DNA of 64,000 nucleotides, from NCBI RefSeq assembly GCF_024498175.1, contig NZ_CP101823.1:434001-498000 (forward strand). Direction: 5' to 3'. Below the pieces are notes generated by a model. That model was not told the DNA's origin, made no database searches, and was given only the letters and a program-made list of their open reading frames with translations. Source of the stretch: Haloplanus salinarum (GTDB lineage Archaea > Halobacteriota > Halobacteria > Halobacteriales > Haloferacaceae). Each line of letters starts with the position of its first letter. The stretch's first letter is position 1. A program made the position numbers and the translations under genes. Of this stretch, positions 54,136 through 60,615 are shown piece by piece.

Positions 54136-55299
54136 TTACGCCTCGATGACGGCTTCGCCCACGTCGAAGTTCTGGGCTTCGAGCGCCTCTTCCATCGCCG
54201 TCAGCAGGCAGGCGACGTTCTGTCGACGCGCGGAGTAGCCCATGCACCCGATCCGCCAGACGTCGCCTTCGAGGGCACCGAGACCGCTCGCGATCTCGAT
54301 GTCGTACTCCTCCATCAGGAACTCGATGACGGCGGTGTCGTCGACGCCGTCCGGCACCTCGATGGTGTTCAGGCTGGGCAGCCAGTACTCCTTCTCGGCC
54401 GCGGGTTCGAGGCCGAGTTGCTGGAGCCCCTCCCGGAGTTCGCCCGCGACCTCGCGGTGGCGCTCCCAGCGGTTCTCCAGGCCCTCCTCGGCCACGAGGC
54501 GAAGCGCCTCGCGGAGCCCGTAGAAGTTCGTGGTCGGGGCGGTGTGGTGGTAGTTACGCTCGTCGCCCCAGTACTCCATGACGAGGTCGAGGTCGAGATA
54601 CCAGGAGCCGGTGTCGGTCTCCCGGTTCAACACCTTCTCGCGGGCGCGGTCGTTCATCGTCAGCGGCGTCGCCCCGGGGGTACAGGAGAGACATTTCTGG
54701 GGGCTGCCGTAGGCGGCGTCGATGCCCCACTCGTCGAGGTGGAGTTCGACGCCCGAGAGGGACGTGACACAGTCCGCGAGCACGAGCGCGTCGTGGTCGT
54801 GGGCGATGTCGGTCAGCTCCGGGACGTTGGGCTGGCGAACACCCGTGCTGGTCTCGGCGTGGATGAACCCGAAGACGTCGGGCTGGTGTTCGTCGAAAGC
54901 GTCGGCCACGTCCGCCGGCTGGAGCGGCTCGCCCCAGGGGGCGTCGACGGTCACCACGTCGCCGCCCGCACGGCGAGCGAGTTTCCCCATGCGGTCGCCG
55001 AAGTACCCGTTCGTGGGGACCAGCATCGTATCGCCCGGCTCGACGAGGTTGCCGATGGCCGTCTCCATCGCGGCCGTGCCCGTCCCGCTCGTGGCCAGCG
55101 TCCACTCGTTGTCCGTCTGGAACGTGTACCGCAGCAGCTCCTGGATGTCGTCCATGATCTCCAGGAAGGCCGGGTCCATGTACCCGAGCGCCTGCGTCGA
55201 CATCGCGCGCAGGACACGTGGGGCGATCATGCTCGGGCCGGGACCCATCAAGATCCGTGACGGCGTGTCGAATTCGCTCGTGTCAGGTGGGCTCTTCAT
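54136..55299 (-). CDS. PLP aminotransferase of the alanine-glyoxylate / serine-pyruvate type
   Basis: A 387-residue class V aminotransferase. It shows RILMGPGPSMIAPRVLRAM, the SGTGTAAMETAI phosphate loop, VLADCVTSLSGVELH and the Schiff-base lysine in YGSPQKCLSCTPG, then HHTAPTTNFYGLREAL. It probably makes glycine from glyoxylate, or acts on serine. The ATG at 55299 is supported by a TTTTTATTC TATA-like run about 25 nt upstream, consistent with a leaderless message. A palindrome lies just beyond it. Confidence 0.9.
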   Translation of the reverse strand: MKSPPDTSEFDTPSRILMGPGPSMIAPRVLRAMSTQALGYMDPAFLEIMDDIQELLRYTFQTDNEWTLATSGTGTAAMETAIGNLVEPGDTMLVPTNGYFGDRMGKLARRAGGDVVTVDAPWGEPLQPADVADAFDEHQPDVFGFIHAETSTGVRQPNVPELTDIAHDHDALVLADCVTSLSGVELHLDEWGIDAAYGSPQKCLSCTPGATPLTMNDRAREKVLNRETDTGSWYLDLDLVMEYWGDERNYHHTAPTTNFYGLREALRLVAEEGLENRWERHREVAGELREGLQQLGLEPAAEKEYWLPSLNTIEVPDGVDDTAVIEFLMEEYDIEIASGLGALEGDVWRIGCMGYSARRQNVACLLTAMEEALEAQNFDVGEAVIEA

Positions 55300-55320
55300 A
55301 CCGGACCCGAAGGGCGAGCG

Positions 55321-55329
55321 GAATAAAAA
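55321..55329 (-). promoter_or_regulatory. TATA-like element of aminotransferase gene
   Basis: On the minus strand the run GTTTTTATT lies about 22-30 nt before the ATG at 55299, as expected for a leaderless haloarchaeal promoter. Confidence 0.5.
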
Positions 55330-55350
55330 CCTGGGTGTTCGTGGCAATAC

Positions 55351-55374
55351 ATCGTCGAAGTTCGATTCGACGAT
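55351..55374. promoter_or_regulatory. Perfect 9-bp inverted repeat upstream of aminotransferase promoter
   Basis: ATCGTCGAA and TTCGACGAT form a perfect 9-bp dyad separated by 6 bp. It starts about 20 bp beyond the TATA-like element of the minus-strand aminotransferase gene, a place where activators or repressors bind in archaea. Which protein binds is unknown. Confidence 0.5.
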
Positions 55375-55408
55375 TGCTACATGCAGACGTTTCACGTGGT
55401 GGCAGGTG

Positions 55409-55651
55409 TCATCCCCACCGCGCCCACGCGAACCGCCAGCCGAGCGTCAGAACCGCCACGACGACGTAGGCGCCGATCAGCGAGGCGAGGAAGTAAAGCG
55501 CCAGTCGCACGGGCGGCATGGTCTCCGCGGAGACGGCGGCGCTGACGCTGTAGGCGAGAGCGAGCGCGTGATGGTACCAGTCGAACGGCCAGGCCGACTC
55601 GCCGCCGTCCGTCGGGTCCGGAAACGACTCCCCGTCCGGTGGTGCGGACAT
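55409..55651 (-). CDS. Small two-helix membrane protein
   Basis: An 80-residue protein with an acidic N-terminal portion (PDGESFPDPTDGGESAW) followed by two hydrophobic helices (about residues 29-45 and 50-74) ending in a short basic/aromatic tail. The ATG at 55651 gives a compact N-terminus. It is divergent from the lipoprotein gene. No family is recognised and the function is unknown. Confidence 0.65.
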   Translation of the reverse strand: MSAPPDGESFPDPTDGGESAWPFDWYHHALALAYSVSAAVSAETMPPVRLALYFLASLIGAYVVVAVLTLGWRFAWARWG

Positions 55652-55747
55652 ACGTCCGCGTCGACGGCCCGCGTGAAAAGCGGCGGGGCCACGCGTCCGA
55701 CGCGACCTCCCACAGGAACTTTGGCGACGCCGCGCCAGCGCCTCCCT

Positions 55748-56191
55748 ATGGACCGCCGCGCGTTCCTCGCTGCCCTCCACGCCGCTCTGCTCCCTACCGG
55801 CTGTCTGACCGCGCCCGACGGTGGCGGCGACGCCTCGACTACCCCCGATGGATCGACGGCGACGCCCGAGGGCGACCGTACCTCGTCCACCCCCGATTCC
55901 GACCGGATCGCCATCGTCGTCACCAACGGCCGTGACGCCACCCTCGACGTCACGCTGACTGTCACGAGCGACGGCGACCGCGTGTACCGCGGGACCGTCG
56001 CCGTCGGCGCGGGCGCGCGACGGACCGTCGACCCCGGCATCGATCGGACGGGTGCGTACGAACTGACCGTGGCGCTCCCCGACGGGAGCGAGTCCGTTCG
56101 CCCCTTCGACGTCGAGGAGTACGACCGCCGGACGGGGGCGAACCTGATCGTCGAAATCGGCGAGCGGATTCGGATCCTGATGGAGGAGTGA
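55748..56191 (+). CDS. Putative lipoprotein
   Basis: A 147-residue exported protein. The N-terminus MDRRAFLAALHAALLPTGC is a Tat-like signal with a lipobox Cys at residue 19. A Thr/Asp/Pro-rich linker (residues ~24-50) and a beta-sandwich-like domain follow (IAIVVTNGRDATLDVTLTVT, then VYRGTVAVGAGARRTV and YELTVALPDGSE). The fold suggests a small extracellular immunoglobulin-like domain. The substrate and partner are unknown. It is the last ordinary chromosomal gene before the integrative element. Confidence 0.75.
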   Translation: MDRRAFLAALHAALLPTGCLTAPDGGGDASTTPDGSTATPEGDRTSSTPDSDRIAIVVTNGRDATLDVTLTVTSDGDRVYRGTVAVGAGARRTVDPGIDRTGAYELTVALPDGSESVRPFDVEEYDRRTGANLIVEIGERIRILMEE

Positions 56192-56234
56192 TCGACCGGC
56201 GGTTCGTCGTCGCTATTCCATTCGAGACTGATCC

Positions 56235-56299
56235 GAGGTTGGGGGGGTTGTGAACTCCTCCTCTGGAAGAGATATCTGTTCCACTCCTCTCGGTAGTCC
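56235..56299. repeat. Diverged copy of the 3' part of tRNA-Trp (likely attachment site)
   Basis: This stretch aligns to 59814-59873, the 3' exon and adjoining intron of the tRNA-Trp gene. GAGGTTGGGGGGGTTGTGAACTCC pairs with GGGGTTGGAGGGATTTGAACCCC, then GATATCT (56271) matches 59846, and CTCGGTAGTCC (56289) matches CTCGGTACTCC (59863). Order and spacing are kept within a few bases. It cannot encode a working tRNA. It is best read as the far attachment site of an element inserted at the tRNA 3' end, since decayed. Confidence 0.6.
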
Positions 56300-56378
56300 G
56301 GTGATAACGTAGACGATCAGGGGACGTAAAGTGCAAAAATAGTAATATTTATAAATATGATCTAATTAACATGTAGCC

Positions 56379-56585
56379 ATGAGTGAACTTGAAACCACAA
56401 AAGAGTTCACAGGAGAAATGGGATTTACGTTCTTTGTCGCGGCCTTTTGTTGTCTACCGTACGGAATTTATAATTACTATTCAAACAGGGAAGAGAGAGT
56501 GATCTGCCCGGAGTGCAGGGAGACGGCCGACATGCAGGCATCGACGTGCCCTAATTGTCAGGAAGATCTAGATCAGTACAAATAA
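56379..56585 (+). CDS. Small membrane-anchored zinc-ribbon protein
   Basis: A 68-residue protein with one hydrophobic segment (about residues 15-33, FTFFVAAFCCLPYGIYNYY) followed by a C-terminal zinc ribbon with CPEC and CPNC knuckles. Codon use is clearly AT-rich compared with flanking genes, indicating foreign origin. It lies 6 nt before the next gene, so they are probably co-transcribed. The function is unknown; the ribbon would face the cytoplasm or the outside depending on topology. Confidence 0.72.
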   Translation: MSELETTKEFTGEMGFTFFVAAFCCLPYGIYNYYSNREERVICPECRETADMQASTCPNCQEDLDQYK

Positions 56586-56591
56586 TGGATA

Positions 56592-57152
56592 ATGGAAAAC
56601 CCGCTAAAGAAACTGGTTAGAAAGGTCGGAAAAGAGGACCCGCTGCTGCTAGCGCATCATCCTACCTGCGAGTATTATTCCCATCATGTGGTCGAATTAT
56701 ACGGACAGAAGCTCTGTATGGGCTGCTTCATTGTGTATCCCGTTGGCTTTGTCTCCTTATTCGCTCTAATCGTATTGCGTTTGACTGTATTCAGCGAACA
56801 AATAGCGAATACAACGACACTCTCGTTGTATATGATCGGATTTCTGCTCATTTCACCAAAGGTTTTACTCAAAATCATCCCCGGGCGGCGAACGAGCTGG
56901 CAGAGAATATTGACAAAGGCTACATTAGCCGTCGGTTTGGCGTTTGTCACTCTTCCCTTCGTTTTCAGGCCGAGTGAGCGGGTCCTCACCCTGTGTTTGT
57001 TTTTCGGCTTCCTCATCCCCTACGTCGGGTACAAGGCCTGGACAGCGACTGACGACTGTGAGGGCTGCCCAGAAGCCGACGATTTCCCTAATTGCTCTGG
57101 CATGTCCTTCGATGGGACCTATACGTACTCCACAGACGATCAGGACCGGTAA
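56592..57152 (+). CDS. DUF2085-like membrane protein
   Basis: A 186-residue protein with about four membrane helices and a DUF2085-like N-terminal motif: LLAHHPTCEYYSHHVVELYG followed by CMGCFIVYPVGF, equivalent to the family's HxxC...CxRCxGIY pattern that probably binds metal. A second Cys cluster CEGCPEADDFPNCSG lies near the C-terminus. AT-rich codon use sets it apart from the chromosome. It is coupled with the small zinc-ribbon gene upstream. The biochemical role of DUF2085 is unknown. Confidence 0.72.
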   Translation: MENPLKKLVRKVGKEDPLLLAHHPTCEYYSHHVVELYGQKLCMGCFIVYPVGFVSLFALIVLRLTVFSEQIANTTTLSLYMIGFLLISPKVLLKIIPGRRTSWQRILTKATLAVGLAFVTLPFVFRPSERVLTLCLFFGFLIPYVGYKAWTATDDCEGCPEADDFPNCSGMSFDGTYTYSTDDQDR

Positions 57153-57187
57153 AAATCACTCACTCCCGCTTAGCAACTCTGGGATCC

Positions 57188-57275
57188 ACTATAGTAGCGA
57201 TTGAAACTGTTTGCACAGCCGACCGTACGCAGTACTGGGATCGGCTGTGTGATGACTTTCAATCGCTACTATAGT
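57188..57275. mobile_element. MITE-like hairpin element, 88 bp
   Basis: Perfect 19-bp terminal inverted repeats (ACTATAGTAGCGATTGAAA at 57188-57206 and its complement at 57257-57275) enclose about 50 bp. Inside, CACAGCCGA and TCGGCTGTG form a second inner dyad, so the whole unit can fold into a long hairpin. It has no coding capacity. Such short palindromic units are non-autonomous transposons mobilised by a related transposase elsewhere. It separates the AT-rich gene pair from the frameshifted gene. Confidence 0.8.
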
Positions 57276-57280
57276 TAGCA

Positions 57281-58120
57281 GTGGACACGTCAGGAAGAGA
57301 GCCGTGCGTACGTTTGGACGGCGCCGAACCGCTCGGCGAGCGGATGGCCCGCGACCTCCACCTCGACGAGGCGTTCGAGGAAGTCATGGAGAAACGCGGG
57401 CGGGCCGACATGCCCCCCGAGAAGGAGCTTCTGATAGGGACGCTCATCCTCGCCGGCACGGTCGTGCTCTCGAAGACCGACCTGCCGGCGCAGGCCCTCT
57501 CGGAGGTGGGCGGGGACGCTTGACCGGGCAAAAGAGCGGATGATGCGCGAGGCGATGGGACAGGTGACGCCCTCGGAGACCCCCCGTCGCCCAGGCCTTC
57601 GCCGACGTCATCGCGAACATCGAGGCCCGGCAGATGGCCGCGGTCTCCCGACTCGCCGAGGCCGCCGACGTCGACGGGGCCTACCTGGTCGCTCCTCAAG
57701 ACGTCAAGCTTCCCGAAGCCATCAAACTCCTCGCGACGACCGGCCGCGGCAAGGTCCCGTCCATCCGGATCACCCAACGACTCCAAGAGATCGACGAGGC
57801 AGTCATCTCCCGAAACAACGCGAACCTGCTCGGCGGTTTCGGGAGCGACCGTGATCGTGGGAAGCTCGACGCCGAGTACCCTGTAGAGGTGCACAACCCC
57901 GAGGCCGACCAAGTGCCGAACCTCCCCGCCGAACTCCATCACCCCGAGGACGGTCCCGTCCCCTGCAGAAGACCGAGGTTGACGGCGTGGTCCGGTCGAG
58001 CGAGTGGACCTATCGACCGACGAGGGCGAGATGGAACGGCTGGACTCGGCGAGCATCGAGATGACGGCTAAACACTACGGCGGGAGTGACCAGAAACTCC
58101 GCCATCCCTTCGACTCATGA
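57281..58120 (+). pseudogene. Multiply frameshifted element gene
   Basis: Several frames carry continuous protein-like sequence that can be joined by single-base changes: MARDLHLDEAFEEVMEKRGR..., then LDRAKERMMREAMGQVTPSETP, VAQAFADVIANIEARQMAAV, a long middle frame to about 57955, QKTEVDGVVRSSEW, and DLSTDEGEMERLDSASIEM to HPFDS and stop at 58120. The shifts fall at runs of G or C (near 57512, 57583, 57960 and 58006). Restored, it would be about 190 residues for the second part, or 270 if the first part belongs. It is helix-rich with one hydrophobic stretch (LLIGTLILAGTVVL). The function is unknown. Confidence 0.6.
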
Positions 58121-58269
58121 CCGAACCCAAAGAACCGATCACGCTGTACGGATCGAAGGCCGCCCGATTCAGGGAGATACGGGATCAACTCGAAGACGAG
58201 TACGGCGTTCGGCCGACGAACCCGGAGGGGGTGTTCGAACTCATCAAGAAGTGGGACGGGCCGACCTGA
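58117..58269 (+). CDS. Tiny element-encoded protein
   Basis: A 50-residue protein: TEPKEPITLYGSKAARFREI followed by a charged helix and ELIKKWDGPT. It overlaps the end of the broken upstream gene by 4 nt (ATGA). Proteins of this size with an ITLYG-like start and an EIR helix are common in haloarchaeal proviruses and plasmids, where they may be ribbon-helix-helix-like regulators; that is inference. It appears intact. Its stop directly abuts the end of the vapC gene on the opposite strand. Confidence 0.65.
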   Translation: MTEPKEPITLYGSKAARFREIRDQLEDEYGVRPTNPEGVFELIKKWDGPT

Positions 58270-58270
58270 G

Positions 58271-58678
58271 TCAGTCCCAGACCGTCTCGACTTCGGATTC
58301 CTGTATGACCCCGTCCGAGGTGATGATCGCGTCCGTTTCCTGGGCTCGGTCGCTGGCGACGATCATGCCGTCGTGAATACTGAACTCGTCGACCATTGCG
58401 GCGTACTCGAGGAGTTCGGCGTCGTTGACGGGCGCGATAGAAATCGGCCCTTCACCGACTAACGCCTGCCGCGTTTCCTCCGGCGTTCCGGTGAGTGTGA
58501 CCCCGCGGACATCCCCGTCCCGAGAGACGGCGTAGAGAACTTCTGCGAGGGCCGTGCTCGGCGCTTGAATCACCGTCTCTCCGGCTTCCGCTTCGGCGAA
58601 TATCCGATCCGCTCTGGGCGGAAGCGAATCGACGAGATACACCAACAACGCGACCGCGTCGGCCGTGTACGTCGCCAC
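58271..58678 (-). CDS. VapC-like PIN-domain toxin
   Basis: A 135-residue PIN-domain ribonuclease. Acidic residues expected for metal binding are present: an Asp near the N-terminus (TADAVALLVYLVD), Glu in STALAEVLYAV, and Asp in SIHDGMIVASDRAQETDAIITSDG. VapC toxins cleave RNA, often tRNA, when not held by antitoxin. The AbrB-type antitoxin gene lies immediately upstream with 2 nt between, the standard order. The pair would stabilise the integrative element. Confidence 0.85.
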   Translation of the reverse strand: MATYTADAVALLVYLVDSLPPRADRIFAEAEAGETVIQAPSTALAEVLYAVSRDGDVRGVTLTGTPEETRQALVGEGPISIAPVNDAELLEYAAMVDEFSIHDGMIVASDRAQETDAIITSDGVIQESEVETVWD

Positions 58679-58680
58679 GA

Positions 58681-58941
58681 TTAGGCTTCCTCGTAGTTGC
58701 GGTCACGGCGCTCGCGGACGCGCTGTTCGAGTTCCTCCGCAACGGCTTCGCGTTCTTCTTCGGAGGTGTCGTCAGGCAGGAGCATCCCGCGTCCCGACGT
58801 GCGCGTGCGCTTCTTGACGACGATACCCTCCTCCGTATCCATCCAGACGACCTCGTCGCCCGGTTCGAGGTCGTACTTCTCGCGCAGTTCTTTCGGGATC
58901 GTCGTCTGTCCCTTCTCGGTGACGCGCGTCGACTTGCTCAT
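58681..58941 (-). CDS. VapB-like AbrB-family antitoxin
   Basis: An 86-residue protein whose N-terminal ~45 residues form a swapped-hairpin AbrB DNA-binding domain (STRVTEKGQTTIPKELREKY, then PGDEVVWMDTEEGIVV). A charged C-terminal helix that would wrap the toxin follows (SEEEREAVAEELEQRVRERR). The ATG at 58941 is chosen over longer readings because the domain begins within four residues. It lies upstream of vapC and probably represses their common promoter. Confidence 0.87.
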   Translation of the reverse strand: MSKSTRVTEKGQTTIPKELREKYDLEPGDEVVWMDTEEGIVVKKRTRTSGRGMLLPDDTSEEEREAVAEELEQRVRERRDRNYEEA

Positions 58942-59061
58942 ACTCGGTAATACTCGTCGTAATACCTTAGCTGTTAGGTGAATCCTCATAGAACCTATTC
59001 CGTTCTAAGAGAGTCTTGCGCGGTCGATTACAAGCGAACGTCCATTTGGTCGGAGCGTCGC

Positions 59062-59361
59062 ATGGGAGAACTTGCAGACAGCTTCGACACGCTCGCGGAC
59101 TCGGACATGTGGACCGACATCGGCATCCTGTTCGGGTCGTTCCTCGCGGGCACGGTCGTACGGAACCTGATCGAACCGCACTCGCCGTGGGATCTCCCCG
59201 ACGAGGTGTACGGTGTGGCTATCGTACTCGGCGCCGGCTACCTCCCCGAGGGGACGAACATAGCCCGAATGGGCGGTGGTCTCTACACCGTCGACAAGCT
59301 CGCCGAACGGCTCGACCTGAAACAGCGCGTCACCTCCGTCGGTGACGGGGGCGGTAACTGA
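59062..59361 (+). CDS. Element-encoded membrane protein
   Basis: A 99-residue protein with two hydrophobic stretches (GILFGSFLAGTVVRNL, about residues 22-38, and VYGVAIVLGAGYLPEG, about 50-64) and a charged C-terminus. The ATG at 59062 heads a chain of four genes joined by TGATG overlaps. It has no recognised family. Its position in the element and the chain suggest a structural or membrane protein of a virus-like element. It is divergent from vapBC across 120 bp that should hold both promoters. Confidence 0.65.
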   Translation: MGELADSFDTLADSDMWTDIGILFGSFLAGTVVRNLIEPHSPWDLPDEVYGVAIVLGAGYLPEGTNIARMGGGLYTVDKLAERLDLKQRVTSVGDGGGN

Positions 59362-59435
59362 TGGTCGAGATCTTCGTCGTGGAGGGAGAAACCAGCGACG
59401 TCGTCGAGACCGAGACCAACACCCCCCCGGGGTGA
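59361..59435 (+). CDS. 24-residue coupled mini-protein
   Basis: Begins on the last base of the preceding gene's stop (TGATG) and ends with a stop overlapping the next ATG in the same way. The product MVEIFVVEGETSDVV then ETETNTPPG is acidic with a hydrophobic start. Its exact fit between two coupled genes is the only evidence that it is translated; it may serve mainly to carry ribosomes along. Confidence 0.5.
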   Translation: MVEIFVVEGETSDVVETETNTPPG

Positions 59436-59644
59436 TGACGCCCATCGCCAAGATCACACCGTACCGGGGCACCTTCTTGCGCCTGCTCAACCGCGTGGCC
59501 AAGGGCTCCGAGCAGGGCGTCCCGATCTACGCCAAGCTCCGAGACAGCAACGGCGACCTGCTCGCCGTCTCGACGAAGCTTCAGTTCGAGATCTCGCCCG
59601 CGGGGACCGACGAGCAGGTCGACGATCGGACGGGGGGCGAGTGA
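59435..59644 (+). CDS. Small element-encoded protein
   Basis: A 69-residue basic-to-acidic protein (PIAKITPYRGTFLRLLNRVA, then GVPIYAKLRDSNGDLLAVST and an acidic tail). TGATG overlaps join it to both neighbours. The middle looks like a two-stranded sheet. No family is recognised. It is probably part of the same functional unit as the next gene, which begins in its stop codon. Confidence 0.6.
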   Translation: MTPIAKITPYRGTFLRLLNRVAKGSEQGVPIYAKLRDSNGDLLAVSTKLQFEISPAGTDEQVDDRTGGE

Positions 59645-59847
59645 TGCTGGTCCCCTGTCCCGATCCCGACGACGCCCCGTTCAACGAGACGGTGAGCGCC
59701 ACACTCGCGCCGGGGCAGAAGCTCACGGCCGAGTTCACGCCCGAACAGAGCGAGACCCCGATGTACCTGCCGATCCTCGCGGTCTCGAAGTACAAGACCT
59801 TCAAGATAGGAATGGGGTTGGAGGGATTTGAACCCCCGATCGACTGA
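59644..59847 (+). CDS. Small element gene truncated at the tRNA-Trp junction
   Basis: A 67-residue reading frame starting in the previous stop (TGATG). Residues ~1-55 look like a beta-rich domain (VSATLAPGQKLTAEFTPEQS, then PMYLPILAVSKYKTFKI). After KIGMGLEGFEPP the codons are simply the tRNA-Trp 3' sequence on the opposite strand, and the frame stops inside the tRNA. The original gene therefore was cut or re-ended where the element recombined with the chromosome. Confidence 0.55.
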   Translation: MLVPCPDPDDAPFNETVSATLAPGQKLTAEFTPEQSETPMYLPILAVSKYKTFKIGMGLEGFEPPID

Positions 59848-59988
59848 TATCTCCGGTTGCGCCTCGGTACTCCAGAGGGTCGTCGTCGCGCGGCGATGAT
59901 CAGTCGCGCGCTCGGTATATCAGCTGGAGTGTCGTCACCGGGCGTGGCCTCTGGAGTCAGTCGCCATGCCGGGCTTGGCCACAACCCC
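59813..59988 (-). tRNA. tRNA-Trp (CCA) with ~102-nt intron
   Basis: The acceptor stem pairs GGGGTTG (59988-59982) with CAACCCC (59820-59814), followed by discriminator A at 59813. The D-stem is GCC/GGC, the anticodon stem ACTGA/TCAGT with loop CTCCAGA (anticodon CCA at 59954-59952), and the T-arm holds TTCAAAT. The anticodon loop is interrupted by an intron of about 102 nt (roughly 59849-59950), close to the length known for haloarchaeal tRNA-Trp. The intron contains TCTGGAGT, complementary to the anticodon loop, as expected of the intron-borne box C/D methylation guide. CCA is not encoded. Confidence 0.93.
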
Positions 59989-60028
59989 TCGCTACTTCGT
60001 TACCCGAAGGACCGTAAAGGGATTTCGG

Positions 60029-60250
60029 TTATCGGTCGGCGTCGGACCAGTCGCAGTCCTGACACTTGTAGCCCGTGATGAGTTCGGTAACCGTGGGCAT
60101 ATACGAGACGGCGAGGACGTCGCCCCCGCACTCCGGACACGCCCTGTCGGCGTCCTCGATGCCGTCGGCTTCCATCGGTCGTTCGCCCTCGATCAGTTCG
60201 GCCAGTCGCTCGGGGGTCACCATGCGGCCCTGGACTACGCGGTTTGACAT
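60029..60250 (-). CDS. DUF5795 family zinc-ribbon protein
   Basis: A 73-residue protein matching the haloarchaeal DUF5795 family: RVVQGRMVTPERLAELIEGE, PMEADGIEDAD and two CxxC knuckles (CPECGG and CQDCDW) for zinc. The ATG at 60250 gives the usual NRVVQG start. The function of the family is unknown; its strict conservation in Halobacteria suggests a housekeeping nucleic-acid or translation-related role (inference). It lies just upstream of the tRNA-Trp gene on the same strand. Confidence 0.85.
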   Translation of the reverse strand: MSNRVVQGRMVTPERLAELIEGERPMEADGIEDADRACPECGGDVLAVSYMPTVTELITGYKCQDCDWSDADR

Positions 60251-60450
60251 ACGTCGACGGTGGGCGTGGAGACGGGTAAGCCCTGTGTACCGGCAGTCGG
60301 CGGGCGGGGACAGTCGCCGCCGACCCGGCGGCGACCCCCCGCGTCGACGACCGGTAGCTTTTGGTACTATGGAGTGGTATGGATGGATACGTACACCACC
60401 GATATGCACGGGGTAACACTCGGTCAACACGGCGGCGAGGTGGGGTGGCT

Positions 60451-60615
60451 GTGACAGCACCGTACAACTACGACGGGATGCTCGATCTGGGGCCGGAGTC
60501 GGGGTCGACGTACGTCTGCTCCAGGTGCGAAACGACGTTCGAGGAAGACCTCTGTCTCTGCCCGGTCTGTGGAACGCTCACCGTCGAGCGGCGCTCGCGG
60601 TCCGCGGACTCCTGA
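60451..60615 (+). CDS. Small zinc-ribbon protein
   Basis: A 54-residue protein from a GTG at 60451 (TAPYNYDGMLDLGPESGST, then YVCSRCETTFEEDLCLCPVC and GTLTVERRSR). Two CxxC knuckles 15 residues apart form a likely zinc ribbon. An ATG-initiated longer reading in the same frame exists, but its extra residues are Arg-rich and unconvincing. No family name is assigned. Confidence 0.6.
   Translation: MTAPYNYDGMLDLGPESGSTYVCSRCETTFEEDLCLCPVCGTLTVERRSRSADS

Larger units (their letters stand above)
56235..59847. mobile_element. Decayed integrative element (plasmid/provirus-like) at tRNA-Trp
   Basis: A block of about 3.6 kb is bounded on one side by the 3' end of tRNA-Trp and on the other by a diverged duplicate of that same sequence. 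Composition changes sharply at 56330, and the content is accessory: two AT-rich genes, a MITE, a frameshifted gene, a tiny gene, VapBC and a chain of four very small overlapping genes. No integrase, replication or capsid gene is visible, so the element appears reduced. The small chained genes recall haloarchaeal pleolipovirus-type proviruses, but I cannot assign a family. Confidence 0.6.

Noticed and set aside
59342-59434. Longer upstream start for the 69-residue element gene
   Set aside because: The codons before 59435 lie inside the coupled 24-residue gene in another frame and encode an Arg-rich stretch; the TGATG junction is a better start.
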